Shown piece after piece: positions 6,406 to 7,702 of a stretch of 7,702 nt of DNA (its first letter is position 1; each line of letters begins with the position of its first letter). The stretch lies in the NCBI GenBank assembly GCA_020723225.1, contig DYJG01000110.1, positions 1 through 7,702 on the forward strand, written 5' to 3'. The notes beneath the pieces were generated by a model. It ran no database searches and had not been told where the DNA came from. It was given only the letters and a program-made list of their open reading frames with translations. Position numbers and translations under genes: made by a program. The DNA is from Desulfobacca acetoxidans. GTDB taxonomy: Bacteria; Desulfobacterota; Desulfobaccia; Desulfobaccales; 0-14-0-80-60-11.

Positions 6406-6487
6406 AAAAGGTCAAAAGGGGAAGAGGGGAAAAAGACTTCTTCACCTGCCATTACGTTTTCCCTTTTAACCTTTTCCCCTTTTAACC
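6406..6487. repeat. Purine/pyrimidine inverted repeat element, copy 2
   Basis: Left arm octamers are AAAAGGTC, AAAAGGGG, AAGAGGGG and AAAAAGAC (6406-6437). Right arm units are TTTTCCC, TTTTAACC, TTTTCCCC and TTTTAACC (6457-6487). The spacer contains CTTCACCT, as in copy 1 at 25-106, and the overall length is nearly the same (82 against 82 bp). Confidence 0.65.
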
Positions 6488-6549
6488 CTGAGTCTATAGA
6501 CCCATCTCCTATGGTCCTCTCCACTTGTTTTTTACATGCGATAGCCCTG

Positions 6550-6612
6550 AGGGATTAGGGGTCAGGGGTTAGTGGTTAGCATTTATTTTCTCTGACCCCT
6601 AATCCCTAACCC
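6550..6612. repeat. Inverted heptamer arrays (GGGGTTA family)
   Basis: Left side, 6551-6578: GGGATTA, GGGGTCA, GGGGTTA, GTGGTTA. Right side, 6592-6612, holds complementary heptamers of the type TAATCCC and TAACCCC. A 16-bp perfect inverted repeat (6550-6565 with 6592-6607) spans 26 bases. It lies downstream of the HPP gene and could fold into a hairpin in that transcript. Confidence 0.7.
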
Positions 6613-6633
6613 CTTATAAGGATCGGAGGGAGA

Positions 6634-6662
6634 AAAAGCAAAAACCCCCCCTTAATGCTTTT
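6634..6662 (-). terminator. Possible weak terminator after the HPP gene
   Basis: AAAAGCA (6634-6640) pairs perfectly with TGCTTTT (6656-6662), overlapping the HPP stop codon, around a 15-base loop that includes seven C residues (G on the transcript). On the minus strand the stem runs into TTTTTCTCC. The stem is short and A/T-rich, so termination efficiency is doubtful. Confidence 0.3.
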
Positions 6663-7197
6663 AGAACCAATACTCCGGGTATCTCCTGCTCTTGGGGATA
6701 TTATTAATGATCAGGGCCACCAGCAGCAGGATCAAGGCCCCTGCGGCCACGGGCATGACGACGAAAAGAAATCCCAGGTTATAGACCGGGTCACCCCCGA
6801 TGACCGCAGTGAGGGCCGTGGCGCTGCCCGGGGGATGGGCGGTGCGGGTGGCGTGCATCACCGCGATGGAAGTGGCCACCGCCAGGCCGGAGGCCAGCCA
6901 GAGGTGGCCGGCCAGCAATTTATAGGCGCAGACGCCGATGAGCGCCGACAGGATATGACCCCCCAGCAGATTCCGGGGTTGGGCGAAGGGGGCCTTGATG
7001 GCCCCATAAATAAGCAGGGCCGAGGCCCCCAGGGAGCCGGTGAGGAGCATCCAGCCGGTGCCTTTGATGATCTGGTAGTTCAGAAAGGCCAGCAGCGAGA
7101 TGCCCGCGAAGGCCCCCAGCCAGGACCAGATAATCTCCGAGAGGCTCACCCGGGGCGGGCTGGTGGTGGTGCCCCGCATCTTCCGGAAATAGTTCAT
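6661..7197 (-). CDS. HPP-family integral membrane protein
   Basis: A 178-residue inner-membrane protein of the HPP family, named for the His-Pro-Pro motif seen here at 121-123 in RTAHPPGSATAL. Hydrophobic segments lie at about 21-43, 48-67, 78-96, 98-115 and 138-165. Conserved family stretches are TGSLGASALLIYGA (53-66) and FAQPRNLLGGH (71-81). The length is normal and the protein looks complete. Some members in cyanobacteria and chloroplasts have been reported to carry nitrite; whether this one does is unknown. The ATG at 7197 overlaps the stop of the upstream CBS gene by four bases (ATGA), so the two are probably translated as a coupled pair. In other bacteria HPP and CBS domains also occur fused in one chain, which supports a shared job. 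Confidence 0.88.
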   Translation of the reverse strand: MNYFRKMRGTTTSPPRVSLSEIIWSWLGAFAGISLLAFLNYQIIKGTGWMLLTGSLGASALLIYGAIKAPFAQPRNLLGGHILSALIGVCAYKLLAGHLWLASGLAVATSIAVMHATRTAHPPGSATALTAVIGGDPVYNLGFLFVVMPVAAGALILLLVALIINNIPKSRRYPEYWF

Positions 7198-7702
7198 GGC
7201 GCGCCCCCGGCCGGGCAGGCCGCTAAGCCCAGGAGGTCCCCCCGGGAGACGATGCCCGCCAGGCGTCCCTGGGAATCCAGCACCGGGGCCCGGTTGATGT
7301 TTTTTTCCTTAAAAATCCGGGCAATTTCCAGAACCGGCGTCTCTTCCATCACGGTGATGGCGGGAGAAGCCATCAGGTCCGCCACTTTTTGCTCCCGGAG
7401 GGCCAGGGCCTGGCAGCCCCCTTCCTCCAGGCAGTCGGCCACCACCCCCATGAAACTCGAAACCCCCGGGGCCAGGCCCCTTAAGAAATCCTTTTCGGAG
7501 ATGACCCCCACCACCCTGCCTTCATCATCCACCACCGGCGCGCCGGAGATGTCCCGTTGGGCTAAAAGCGCCGCCGCCTCCCGCAAGGGGGTGTCCACTT
7601 GCACCCGGACTACGTCCCGGGTCATGATCTCCCGGGCGGTGACTCGACGCAGCAGCCGCTCCCGGGCATGGCGGAAGGCCAGGAGATAGACCTCCTTGAA
7701 GT
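7194..7702 (-). CDS. Two-CBS-domain protein, 5' part beyond the window
   Basis: A regulatory protein with a tandem CBS pair, which usually binds adenosine nucleotides and controls a partner protein. The frame is open through the window edge at 7702, giving 168 visible residues. The ATG at 7625 lies inside the first CBS motif (AREIMTRDVV) and is not the likely start. The visible N-terminal piece FKEVYLLAFRHARERLLRRV precedes CBS1 (about 21-78, with ISGAPVVDDEGRVVGVIS). A linker with FMGVVADCLEEGGC follows, then CBS2 (about 108-158, KVADLMASPAITV to INRAPVLDSQGRLAGIVSRGD). The stop overlaps the HPP start by four bases. The context suggests that it senses an energy or nucleotide signal and modulates the HPP membrane protein, as inferred from gene coupling. 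Confidence 0.88.
   Translation of the reverse strand, partial: FKEVYLLAFRHARERLLRRVTAREIMTRDVVRVQVDTPLREAAALLAQRDISGAPVVDDEGRVVGVISEKDFLRGLAPGVSSFMGVVADCLEEGGCQALALREQKVADLMASPAITVMEETPVLEIARIFKEKNINRAPVLDSQGRLAGIVSRGDLLGLAACPAGGAP

Larger units (their letters stand above)
6333..6548. repeat. 17-bp inverted repeat bounding a repeat-filled segment
   Basis: 6333-6349 and 6532-6548 are reverse complements at 16 of 17 positions. Each carries the motif AGGGCNATCGC followed by ATGTAA. A third copy of the 11-mer, on the minus strand, lies at 6393-6383. Copy 2 of the purine/pyrimidine element lies between the arms. The interval has no convincing gene. It could be a small non-autonomous element or a group of protein-binding sites. 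Confidence 0.55.

Noticed and set aside
6327..6558. Small open frames of 60-65 codons in the region upstream of secDF
   Set aside because: They are made from repeat sequence, overlap on both strands, and have no ribosome-binding site or homology I recognise.
6550..6612. Telomere-like repeats (GGGGTTA)
   Set aside because: The tract is short, internal and variable, and the genes around it are bacterial; the resemblance is compositional.
6655..7689. A long plus-strand open frame across the HPP/CBS genes
   Set aside because: It is antisense to two well-recognised coupled genes and has low-complexity composition with no motif.

Overview
The window reads as a chromosomal housekeeping segment of a GC-rich Gram-negative bacterium. 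My best guess is Desulfobacterota (former Deltaproteobacteria), from four things together: a cofactor-independent archaeal-type phosphoglycerate mutase, a single-chain SecDF, a secreted single-Cache protein, and intergenic spaces full of short repeats. This placement is an inference and no rRNA or other phylogenetic marker is present.

Layout. (1) 165-1361, plus strand: apgM-type phosphoglycerate mutase. (2) A strong hairpin terminator at 1416-1445 separates it from a convergent minus-strand gene, 1485-1946, for a secreted Cache-domain protein with a GTG start. (3) 2139-3017, minus: purQ, the glutaminase subunit of FGAM synthase, with an uncertain start next to a 7-bp tandem repeat. (4) 3018-3212, minus: a fragment resembling a BrnA antitoxin, walled in by palindromic repeats. 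(5) 3496-6171, minus: a fused SecD-SecF protein-export motor subunit. (6) 6172-6660: a 489-bp gene-free, repeat-dense region with a candidate secDF promoter. (7) 6661-7197 and 7194-7702 (cut by the window edge), minus: an HPP-family membrane protein translationally coupled to an upstream two-CBS-domain protein.

The genes do not form one pathway. They cover glycolysis/gluconeogenesis (apgM), purine synthesis (purQ), protein export (secDF), probable periplasmic ligand sensing (Cache) and a probable transporter with its regulatory domain protein (HPP/CBS). Only the CBS-HPP pair is convincingly co-transcribed.

The most unusual property is the intergenic DNA. Tracts of 7-bp or 8-bp tandem units, different in each gap, lie just after the stop codons of all five intact genes whose 3' ends are visible. 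There are also two ~80-bp purine/pyrimidine inverted elements, a thrice-repeated CAGGGCNATCGC motif, and several tight hairpins. No novel protein system, CRISPR array, transposase or RNA gene was recognised.
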